The notes under the pieces are model-generated. The model did not search any database. It worked only from the letters and a program-made list of their open reading frames with translations, and had not been told where the DNA came from. This document shows, in pieces, positions 1 through 4,923 of a stretch of 5,029 bases of DNA. Numbering within the stretch: position 1 is the first letter of the stretch; every line of letters begins with the position of its first letter. Location of the stretch: the NCBI GenBank assembly GCA_022560715.1, contig JADFSQ010000184.1, positions 1-5,029 of the forward strand, read 5' to 3'. Source of the stretch: Bacteroidota bacterium (lineage in GTDB: Bacteria > Bacteroidota > Bacteroidia > Flavobacteriales > Flavobacteriaceae). A program made the position numbers and the translations under genes.

Positions 1-38
1 ATGGAATTAATGGTTACCCAAAAGATTATTCAAAGTAA
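1..38 (+). CDS. 3' end of an unidentified gene (partial)
   Basis: Reading the plus strand from base 3 gives GINGYPKDYSK followed by TAA at 36-38. The rest of the gene lies off the left edge. A transcriptional terminator 25 bp downstream and a convergent gene beyond it suggest that a real plus-strand gene ends here. A second frame starting with ATG at base 1 also stays open to 79-81, but it runs into the terminator stem, so I prefer the frame ending at 38. Eleven residues are too few to identify the product. Confidence 0.4.
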   Translation, partial: GINGYPKDYSK

Positions 39-62
39 TAATTATATTTTTGGTTGGTTAGT

Positions 63-102
63 AAAAAAAGCATCGTTCTAAATTTAGGAAGATGCTTTTT
101 TT
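63..102. terminator. Bidirectional intrinsic terminator between convergent genes
   Basis: A 12-bp stem pairs AAAAAAAGCATC (63-74) with GATGCTTTTTTT (91-102) around a 16-nt loop. Within the loop, TTC (76-78) can pair with GAA (88-90) and lengthen the stem. The A-run on the left and T-run on the right make it work in both directions. It lies between a plus-strand stop at 38 and a minus-strand stop at 130, as expected for a shared terminator. Confidence 0.8.
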
Positions 103-129
103 GTATTGAAATAATTAAAATTTTATGAA

Positions 130-852
130 TTAGCGATAACAGTCACAAACATTTTTTCTGAACAAATTGGAGAAAAACCACCCAAGGTTATCATCAGCAG
201 TACGAAGTACATCAATAGTGAGGCTTAAGCTCAAAACATTTGGTTGGTAAGCTCTTAAGTCTACTAAATTAACACCATACTCACTTCTTATAATATCTAA
301 AAGTTCTTCTTTTGTTTCACCTAAGCCATATTCGTATCTTAAATCGATACCATATCGTCCAAAACGTAACATTACTCCAAAATTTATATTTATTGTTGTT
401 TTTTCTAAATCAGGACCACCATCGCTAAAAGACGTAACCTGTACACCATCTAAAGTTGTATAATTAAAAATATTGAAACCAGGTCCTGCATAAATTGTAA
501 TAGGATCAAATATTTCATATCCAATTAATATAGGAATATCTATTTTAGAGGTTTTCCAAATAGATGTTTTATTTGGAAATTCATAATTATTTTTAGAAGA
601 AACAAAATTGAGTTCAGGTCTAATAAATAACTTTCCAAACTCTACGTTTACATACACCCCAAATTGAGTTCCTATATCTTTATTGGGTGTAAATAATTCA
701 TCAGGAGGTTTGCTTGGTAAAGAACCACCTCTTGAGTTAATATCACCAATAGTATAATAATTTAGACCTCCTTTTAAGCCTAAAGTGAATTCCTGTGCAT
801 TGATAAAAGCGCATATAAATAGTAGTAAAACTAATATTAGGGGCTTTTTCAT
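130..852 (-). CDS. Outer-membrane beta-barrel protein (PorT / OMP_b-brl_2-like)
   Basis: This is probably a small outer-membrane beta-barrel of the kind found in many Bacteroidota copies and annotated 'porin family' or 'PorT family'; its substrate or partner cannot be told. The protein begins MKKPLILVLLLF, a signal peptide likely cut after INA before QEF, and continues with alternating hydrophobic and polar strands: FTLGLKGGLNYY, FGVYVNVEFG, LFIRPELNFVSS, IDIPILIGYEI, ITIYAGPGFNIF, ININFGVMLRFG, YGIDLRYEYGLG and VLSLSLTIDV. The order (LGLKGG start, 'RPEL', 'IPILIGYE', 'YAGPGF', 'DLRYEYG') matches the family. I chose the start at 852 because the signal peptide begins there; an in-frame ATG at 879 would add nine polar residues in front of it. 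After the last strand there is a short tail with a Cys-Asp-Cys motif. The upstream region (880-990) holds phased repeats. Confident in the fold, not in a role. Confidence 0.85.
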   Translation of the reverse strand: MKKPLILVLLLFICAFINAQEFTLGLKGGLNYYTIGDINSRGGSLPSKPPDELFTPNKDIGTQFGVYVNVEFGKLFIRPELNFVSSKNNYEFPNKTSIWKTSKIDIPILIGYEIFDPITIYAGPGFNIFNYTTLDGVQVTSFSDGGPDLEKTTININFGVMLRFGRYGIDLRYEYGLGETKEELLDIIRSEYGVNLVDLRAYQPNVLSLSLTIDVLRTADDNLGWFFSNLFRKNVCDCYR

Positions 853-910
853 AGTTTTTATAGTAGGTTTATAAGTCATAAAACTAAATGAGTTGGGTAA
901 TACTCTCTAA

Positions 911-990
911 TTTCATCGTTAAGCATCTTTAAATATTCGTTAAACGTTTAATTCTTTCGCTTAAACGCTTATTTTACCGATGAAACGCAA
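911..990 (-). promoter_or_regulatory. Phased CGTTT boxes upstream of the beta-barrel gene (LytTR-like operator candidate)
   Basis: On the minus strand, reading toward the beta-barrel gene, CGTTT occurs three times within TTGCGTTTCAT (about 980-990), TAAGCGTTTAAG (about 960-971) and TTAAACGTTTAACG (about 938-951). Start-to-start distances are 20 and 21 bp, about two helical turns. LytTR-domain regulators are known to bind imperfect nine-base repeats with a central GTT at this spacing, and two of the boxes match that consensus at seven or eight positions. The flanks also carry TTTCATCG at 911-918 and its reverse complement at 978-985. The regulator is not in the window, so the assignment is inference. 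Confidence 0.4.
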
Positions 991-1059
991 TGCAAATAAA
1001 AGATTTACATTTTAAAAAACAAATATTTTCATGTTTTTTATTGCACTTTTAGTGTAATT

Positions 1060-1983
1060 CTATTTAATAAATGTTACAATAATTTCGATTAGTTTTAAAG
1101 AAAGTTTTCTAAAAGATTCATTATAAGATTTAGAATTCTCTAAATTATTACCTTCAATTGGGACCAAAATATGATTCATTTTTTCAATAATTTCAATTTG
1201 GGCATTCTTTACAGCGGCCTTTAAAAGATGAGCTTCCTCTATTGAAACTTGTAAATCTTTGCTGCCATTAATAATAAGAATTGGTATTTGCAATTTTTTA
1301 ATTTCTTCTTGTGGATTATAATACATCCAACTTGTCATAAAGGGCTGTACTTCTTTATTGAAAATTGATGCTAATGCTATAGGATAATCTTCAGTAGTAT
1401 CACCTTTTCTTAAAATTGAAAATACACGTTCAGCATCTTGTGTAAACATTGGTGCTGTTTTATTAATCTGATCTATTATTACTTCATCTATAGTTTTTCC
1501 AGCTCCTGAAAGTGAAATAAAACCATCTGCACCTTCTTTAGCAGCTAATATGCCAACTAAACTTCCTTGACTATGACCAATTATATATACTTTATTAAAA
1601 TTGTCTTTTAGTTTGAAATAATTTAAAACCGAAATAGCATCAATTACAAAATCATCAAAACTAATATTAGGATCAACATTGCCTTGTCGTATTTGTTTTA
1701 CGATTCGTTTGTCGTACCTAAATGTAGCAATGCCTTTTTCGGTAAGCTTCTCGGCTAATTTTTTAAGTGAGTTATTTTTTAAGAAGTTCTGGTTTCCATT
1801 TCTGTCTGTAGGTCCAGATCCAGCAATGATTATAATAAGATTTGGTTTTTCTTTTTCATTTGGCAGCAACAAAGTACCATCAATATGTTGATTTATACTT
1901 AATTGTTGGATGCTAAATATAGTGTCTTGGGCGTAGAAAAAAGAGTTATATAAAAGAAATAGGATAAATGCTTTAAGTTTCAT
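1060..1983 (-). CDS. Exported alpha/beta hydrolase (esterase/peptidase-like)
   Basis: This is a secreted or periplasmic serine hydrolase of the alpha/beta fold, 307 residues. Residues 1-18 form a signal peptide (MKLKAFILFLLYNSFFYA, cut before QD). A beta-sandwich-like lead-in with 'DGTLLLP' (35-41) is followed by the oxyanion-side motif IIIAGSGPTDRNGN (51-64), the strand ATFRYDKR (86-93), and the nucleophile elbow GHSQG with Ser138. The other triad members are probably Asp243 in NGSKD and His271 in MNHIL. The layout resembles the family annotated as 'alpha/beta hydrolase' or 'BAAT/DLH-like' in Bacteroidota, whose substrates are mostly unknown (acyl esters or short peptides are possible). The gene appears complete. 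It shares orientation with the beta-barrel gene, but the 180-200 bp gap with its own repeats argues for separate transcription. The upstream gap (1984-2375) holds palindromes that could control it. Confidence 0.88.
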   Translation of the reverse strand: MKLKAFILFLLYNSFFYAQDTIFSIQQLSINQHIDGTLLLPNEKEKPNLIIIIAGSGPTDRNGNQNFLKNNSLKKLAEKLTEKGIATFRYDKRIVKQIRQGNVDPNISFDDFVIDAISVLNYFKLKDNFNKVYIIGHSQGSLVGILAAKEGADGFISLSGAGKTIDEVIIDQINKTAPMFTQDAERVFSILRKGDTTEDYPIALASIFNKEVQPFMTSWMYYNPQEEIKKLQIPILIINGSKDLQVSIEEAHLLKAAVKNAQIEIIEKMNHILVPIEGNNLENSKSYNESFRKLSLKLIEIIVTFIK

Positions 1984-2028
1984 TTAGGACATTTTATAAA
2001 ACAAATTAGTATAAGTATTTGTTTGAAT

Positions 2029-2057
2029 TATATTTTAAATATAGCACTTTTAAAAGT
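2029..2057. repeat. Two adjacent palindromes upstream of the hydrolase gene
   Basis: TATATTTTAAATATA (2029-2043) has perfect 7-bp arms around one base. Two bases further, ACTTTTAAAAGT (2046-2057) is a perfect 12-bp palindrome. They lie 46-74 bp upstream of the hydrolase start, where an operator or promoter would be expected. On the minus strand the first contains TATATTTA, one base away from the Bacteroidota -7 consensus TAnnTTTG. AT-rich sequence makes such palindromes fairly common, so function is uncertain. Confidence 0.35.
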
Positions 2058-2122
2058 AACGTATTTAGATATAAATTATTCTAATATTATTAATTAAGCA
2101 TTGAAAATTAAAAATGTAAATA

Positions 2123-2211
2123 TGCATTTCGTCGATAATATCATATTTTTTATCGATAAATGTTAAAAAAAAGTGCATTTCATCGAATAAATGAAGTTTA
2201 TTATCGATGAA
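2123..2211. repeat. Pair of tandem hairpins built on an ATTTC(A/G)TCGA direct repeat
   Basis: TGCATTTCGTCGA (2123-2135) and TGCATTTCATCGA (2174-2186) are direct repeats, 12 of 13 identical, 51 bp apart. Each is followed by an inverted partner. CATTTCGTCGATAA (2125-2138) faces TTATCGATAAATG (2150-2162). TTCATCGAATAAA (2179-2191) faces TTTATTATCGATGAA (2197-2211) across a 5-nt loop, with one 2-nt bulge. TTTATCGATAAA (2149-2160) is itself a perfect palindrome. The block lies 140-230 bp upstream of the hydrolase start in the non-coding gap 1984-2375, which otherwise holds no ORF I can support. Confidence 0.6.
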
Positions 2212-2346
2212 CTTGGATATAATTTTACTTTTGGTCTGTACTAAAATTTAGTTTTTAGTTCAATGGATTAATTAATTAATATTTGCATTATGTTGTTGGT
2301 GCTAGAGACCCTAAATCAAACTTCGTAATAAAAAAGCAAATTTTAG

Positions 2347-2376
2347 AAAAACCGAGATTGAGGGATCTCGGTTTTT
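2347..2376. terminator. Strong intrinsic terminator after the alkB-like gene
   Basis: AAAAACCGAGAT (2347-2358) pairs perfectly with ATCTCGGTTTTT (2365-2376) around the loop TGAGGG. The 12-bp stem has a CG-rich core and T-runs on both sides, so it can work on either strand. Its right arm touches the stop codon of the minus-strand AlkB gene (2376-2378), so it is most likely the terminator of the DoxX-AlkB unit. It would also end any plus-strand transcript coming from the gap to its left. Confidence 0.85.
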
Positions 2377-2963
2377 TATTTTATATACCTAAAAGTTAAA
2401 TTAATCCGTTTACCAATTTGTTTTCTGGTTTTTGGAATTTGATGTAACCAAAAATGTTGAGTAGTCCCTTTCATTAGTAAAAGGCTACCATGTTGTAATA
2501 TTATTTTATGTTTTAAGTCTTCTCTTGTTTTGTGCTTTAAATAAAATTTACGGTCTGCTCCAAAACTAATTGAAGCTATAACAGGATTTTTACCCAATTC
2601 TTTTTCGTTATCAGCATGCCAACCGTTACTATCATTTCCATTACGATATAAATTTAATAAGCAAGTTGTAAAAGTTTCATTAGTAATTGACTCGACTTTG
2701 GTTTTTATTTCTTTTAAAGTGTTCGACAGTTTATGTGGTTGCATTGTAATATTTGAATAGGTATAAGACTTATTATTATCAGCATAAAGTGAAGTTAAGC
2801 GTGGTTGCTTGTAAGTTTTTCCAAAAAGGGTAATATTATCTTGTTGCCACAAAGTTTCTTGTAGAAGTATGTTGAAATAATGCCAACTCTCGTTTTCAGA
2901 AAAGAAATTAGGGTAGTATATAATTTCAGCATCCTTTAATTTGAATTCAATTCTATTTTGCAT
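2376..2963 (-). CDS. alkB: AlkB-family 2-oxoglutarate/Fe(II)-dependent dioxygenase (nucleic-acid alkylation repair)
   Basis: AlkB-family enzymes oxidatively remove alkyl groups such as 1-methyladenine and 3-methylcytosine from DNA or RNA, using Fe(II), O2 and 2-oxoglutarate in the cytoplasm. All signature residues are visible in this 195-residue protein. NLY (104-106) is the 2-oxoglutarate-contacting Asn-x-Tyr. GWHADNE supplies iron ligands His116 and Asp118. HFWLHQIP supplies the third ligand, His174. RINLTFR supplies Arg186 and Arg192, six residues apart as in E. coli AlkB. PRLTSLYAD (54-62) is the substrate-lid segment. The 'NLYRNGNDSNGWHADNE' form is closer to the short ALKBH2/3-like bacterial group than to E. 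coli AlkB. The gene starts four bases after the stop of the DoxX-like gene and is probably co-transcribed with it; a strong terminator follows directly. No Ada or LexA site is visible. Complete and very likely functional. Confidence 0.93.
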   Translation of the reverse strand: MQNRIEFKLKDAEIIYYPNFFSENESWHYFNILLQETLWQQDNITLFGKTYKQPRLTSLYADNNKSYTYSNITMQPHKLSNTLKEIKTKVESITNETFTTCLLNLYRNGNDSNGWHADNEKELGKNPVIASISFGADRKFYLKHKTREDLKHKIILQHGSLLLMKGTTQHFWLHQIPKTRKQIGKRINLTFRYIK

Positions 2964-2967
2964 GACT

Positions 2968-3327
2968 TCAATATTGTAAAAGAGAGTAAGTCCAATATAT
3001 TAAAAAGAATTGTAACGGAATACGTAAAATAAGAATCCATTTAGGTATTCCAATTGATGCTTTTTTACCAGATAACATATAAAAATGAACTAATAAAAAT
3101 ACAGTTAGCATTGCTATAATACCATAAATTGTAAGATTCTTTAATACAGGAATACAAATTGTAATTCCCAAAATAATTTCTACAAGACCACTAATATGGA
3201 CTAACAGTTTGTGGTTTGGAAGGTATCTCGGCATAATTCGCATATACATTTTTGACTTCATAAAATGTAAACTACCAGAAACTATAAATATAAAAGCGAA
3301 AGTGTATAAATGCCAAGGATAAACCAT
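2968..3327 (-). CDS. DoxX-like four-helix inner-membrane protein
   Basis: This 119-residue protein has four predicted membrane helices at about 5-23, 42-62, 66-86 and 97-117. The first helix with 'SGSLHFMKSKMYMRIMPRYLP' (17-36) and the second with 'SGLVEIILG' (46-54) are characteristic of the DoxX/MauE superfamily of small membrane proteins; the exact role of this subgroup is unknown. There is no separate signal peptide, the first helix acting as anchor. It is the first gene of a minus-strand pair with the AlkB-type dioxygenase, separated from it by four bases. Its start is only 45 bp from the divergent dipeptidase gene, so both promoters must sit within or overlap that gap. The length is normal for the family. 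Confidence 0.8.
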   Translation of the reverse strand: MVYPWHLYTFAFIFIVSGSLHFMKSKMYMRIMPRYLPNHKLLVHISGLVEIILGITICIPVLKNLTIYGIIAMLTVFLLVHFYMLSGKKASIGIPKWILILRIPLQFFLIYWTYSLLQY

Positions 3328-3372
3328 AAGTTAAAATTTAATTTTTCTAAATTAGCCTATTAATGAATTGAT

Positions 3373-3996
3373 ATGAAATTTAATTTTTCTTTTTTATTAA
3401 TATTTATAGTCACTTTTGCTTTTGCACAATTACCTAAAGGTTTCGTATATGTAGAGGATATTATTCCGGATATTAAAATTGAGTTGCGATATTACTCAAT
3501 AAATAACTTTATTGGTAAACCAATTGAAGGTTATAAAGCTAATAAATTAATTCTTTCTCAAAATGCAACTCAGGCATTAAAAAAAGTGCAAGACGAACTT
3601 ACAGCAAATGGTTATTATCTTAAAGTATTTGATGCTTATAGACCGCAACGTGCTGTAAACCATTTTATGCGTTGGGCAAAAGATTTAAATGATACTTTAA
3701 ATAAACAAGAGTTTTATCCTAATGTGAAAAAAGAAAACCTATTTAAGGAAGGATATATAGCTTCAAAATCCGGGCATAGTAGAGGTAGTACTTTGGATAT
3801 GACACTCGTTGACATTCAGACTGGAAAAGCACTTGATATGGGAAGCCCTTATGATTTTTTTGGAGTAGAATCTTGGGTTAACTATGAAGGTATAACTAAA
3901 AAGCAAAAAGCTAATCGGCAACTTCTACAAACAGTTATGATTAAACGTGGTTTTAGAAATTACCCAAATGAATGGTGGCATTTTACTTTAAAATGA
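3373..3996 (+). CDS. ddpX: Secreted D-alanyl-D-alanine dipeptidase (VanX/DdpX-like, peptidase M15D), 3' end frameshifted
   Basis: VanX/DdpX enzymes are zinc dipeptidases that hydrolyse D-Ala-D-Ala, in cell-wall recycling or, in vancomycin-resistant bacteria, in resistance. A signal peptide (1-18, MKFNFSFLLIFIVTFAFA) predicts an exported, periplasmic enzyme here, so peptidoglycan turnover is the likelier role. The M15 motifs are present: FDAYRPQRA (86-94) with the transition-state Arg90, SGHSRGSTLDMTLVD (133-147) with zinc ligands His135 and Asp142, and NEWWHF (199-204) with catalytic Glu200 and zinc ligand His203. The frame then stops at TGA (3994-3996) after 207 residues. The usual family tail is encoded in the +1 frame up to TAA at 4034-4036, which would give about 220 residues. 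All catalytic residues precede the break. There are no van regulatory or ligase genes nearby. Its start is divergent from the DoxX-AlkB unit. Confidence 0.9.
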   Translation: MKFNFSFLLIFIVTFAFAQLPKGFVYVEDIIPDIKIELRYYSINNFIGKPIEGYKANKLILSQNATQALKKVQDELTANGYYLKVFDAYRPQRAVNHFMRWAKDLNDTLNKQEFYPNVKKENLFKEGYIASKSGHSRGSTLDMTLVDIQTGKALDMGSPYDFFGVESWVNYEGITKKQKANRQLLQTVMIKRGFRNYPNEWWHFTLK

Positions 3997-4036
3997 ACCT
4001 TTTCCGGATACTTATTTTGATTTTGTCGTCGAGTAA
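3994..4036 (+). pseudogene. Out-of-frame C-terminal tail of the dipeptidase
   Basis: Starting at 3995, the +1 frame reads EPFPDTYFDFVVE and ends with TAA at 4034-4036. This matches the conserved end of VanX/DdpX-type enzymes, which continue after the E-W-W-H-F/Y-T motif with a stretch such as N-E-P-F/Y-P-D-T-Y-F-D-F. Removing one A from the run at 3990-3993 would give FTLNEPFPD; adding two would give FTLKNEPFPD. Because the break falls in a short A-run it could be a sequencing error, a real mutation or, less likely, ribosomal slippage at AAA-TGA. Confidence 0.8.
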
Positions 4037-4065
4037 ATTTAAATTTTGAGTATGGATGTATTCAA

Positions 4066-4254
4066 TTAATGCTTTATAAATCTTACTTTTTCATTAATTC
4101 TTTGCTGGCCTTCAAATGAAAAAGGCTTGGTTACAACAGCTATGGTGAGTATACCAAGTTCTTTTGCACTACGCGCAATTATCGGGGCAGCACCTGTTCC
4201 GGTACCTCCACCCATACCTGCGCAAACGAAAACCATATCTGAATCATGAAGCAT
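4066..4254 (-). pseudogene. ftsZ: Internal fragment of ftsZ (GTP-binding signature region)
   Basis: FtsZ is the bacterial tubulin homologue that forms the division ring; a full protein has about 350-400 residues. Only about 60 are here, matching roughly residues 90-155 of E. coli Fts[11 protein letters not shown], the tubulin/FtsZ T4-loop signature [12 protein letters not shown], then [15 protein letters not shown] and FEGQQR. Upstream, the frame can be read through LKDM before a stop at 4285-4287 and shows none of the N-terminal FtsZ sequence. Downstream, clear similarity ends near 4099, and the frame stops at 4066 in AT-rich DNA. The wording AVVTKPF.FEG is, from memory, closer to proteobacterial FtsZ than to Bacteroidota FtsZ. 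G+C is about 48%, unlike the flavobacterial DNA to the left. It cannot be functional; an inserted scrap or a chimeric junction piece is most likely. Confidence 0.85.
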
Positions 4255-4923
4255 ATCTTTGAGCCCCTTGTCAGGAATAACATTTCAGTTACTGTTGTGG
4301 CGCACGTTAATCATATTAAAAGTATTCACACACGATGGAGCAAGGAAGATCGAGTGGACTTTAGTAGGGACAATATCATATCCCTAAATCCGGACATGCT
4401 TTGGGTTGAAAAGCAGAATGATGATCGAATTTCTGGCGAACTTAGCGATCTCGACGGAATTGACTTCCAACCCAATAGTTGGATTTTTTCGGGACTGAAG
4501 AAAAATCTTATGCACCAACTCCACAGCTTAAGCCGCATTATGGAGATGATCCGGCTTGCAAATCTCGAGTCGGCGGAAGTTTTTGCTATACTGCGCGCGG
4601 ACCTGCAATATCTCGATGATCTGGATGCAAAGAAGATTCATGACAGCATAACGCAGCAGAAGGTAGATCTGATTACTCCAAGCTGGCAGAAGTGGGGAGG
4701 TCTCAATGATCGCTTCGCGTTCCTGAGTCCGAGGGCAATCGAACCAGTATTGAATCGACGTAATCTGGTTCTGGACTACGCGCAACAATACGGAAATATA
4801 AACCCGGAGGGGTTGCTGCTCTTGGTGGCAAATAAAAATAATCCGCAGCTTGACGAAACCTCGATGAGGGCCGAGAGAGTCAGGGGCAATGGACGAGTTA
4901 ATTTTGAACCATTTGATATATAG
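4246..4923 (+). CDS. Glycosyltransferase-like protein (DUF7796-type), N-terminus missing
   Basis: The protein resembles a family of glycosyltransferase-like proteins from capsule, O-antigen and exopolysaccharide loci, known to me mainly from its motifs; no activity can be assigned. Visible hallmarks are [10 protein letters not shown] (3-12), normally preceded in homologues by a strand of the type 'vavcisGqpR', then [15 protein letters not shown] (113-127) with its acidic cluster, [16 protein letters not shown] (144-159), and a C-terminal end ([16 protein letters not shown]) like that of complete homologues. The first strand is absent: an in-frame TGA lies at 4240-4242, so the ATG at 4246 falls by chance inside the ftsZ fragment. 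The true start was lost at the junction near 4246-4260. G+C is close to 50% and codon use differs from the genes to the left, indicating DNA from another organism or replicon. The long antisense frame under it (4528-4995) is a shadow. Confidence 0.7.
   Translation: MKHIFEPLVRNNISVTVVAHVNHIKSIHTRWSKEDRVDFSRDNIISLNPDMLWVEKQNDDRISGELSDLDGIDFQPNSWIFSGLKKNLMHQLHSLSRIMEMIRLANLESAEVFAILRADLQYLDDLDAKKIHDSITQQKVDLITPSWQKWGGLNDRFAFLSPRAIEPVLNRRNLVLDYAQQYGNINPEGLLLLVANKNNPQLDETSMRAERVRGNGRVNFEPFDI

Noticed and set aside
1036..1060. TTGCAC/GTGTAA hairpin as a terminator for the hydrolase gene
   Set aside because: The 6-bp stem is weak with a G-U pair, and on the minus strand it is followed by A's rather than T's.
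1679..1891. 70-codon plus-strand ORF
   Set aside because: Shadow of the alpha/beta hydrolase, whose motifs are unambiguous on the other strand.
2260..2340. tRNA-like or leader-peptide-like element (a 12-codon ORF starting at ATG 2290 before the hairpin)
   Set aside because: No tRNA arms can be drawn, and the tiny ORF has no regulatory codon pattern; no downstream plus-strand gene exists for it to attenuate.
3373..4036. Vancomycin-resistance (van) cluster
   Set aside because: Only the dipeptidase is present, it carries a signal peptide, and no vanH, vanA or vanRS genes are nearby.
3983..4090. Minus-strand open stretch reading [21 protein letters not shown]..., a possible 3' end of a convergent gene
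   Set aside because: It lies antisense to the out-of-frame dipeptidase tail (3994-4036), which matches a known family end, and it has no recognisable domain.
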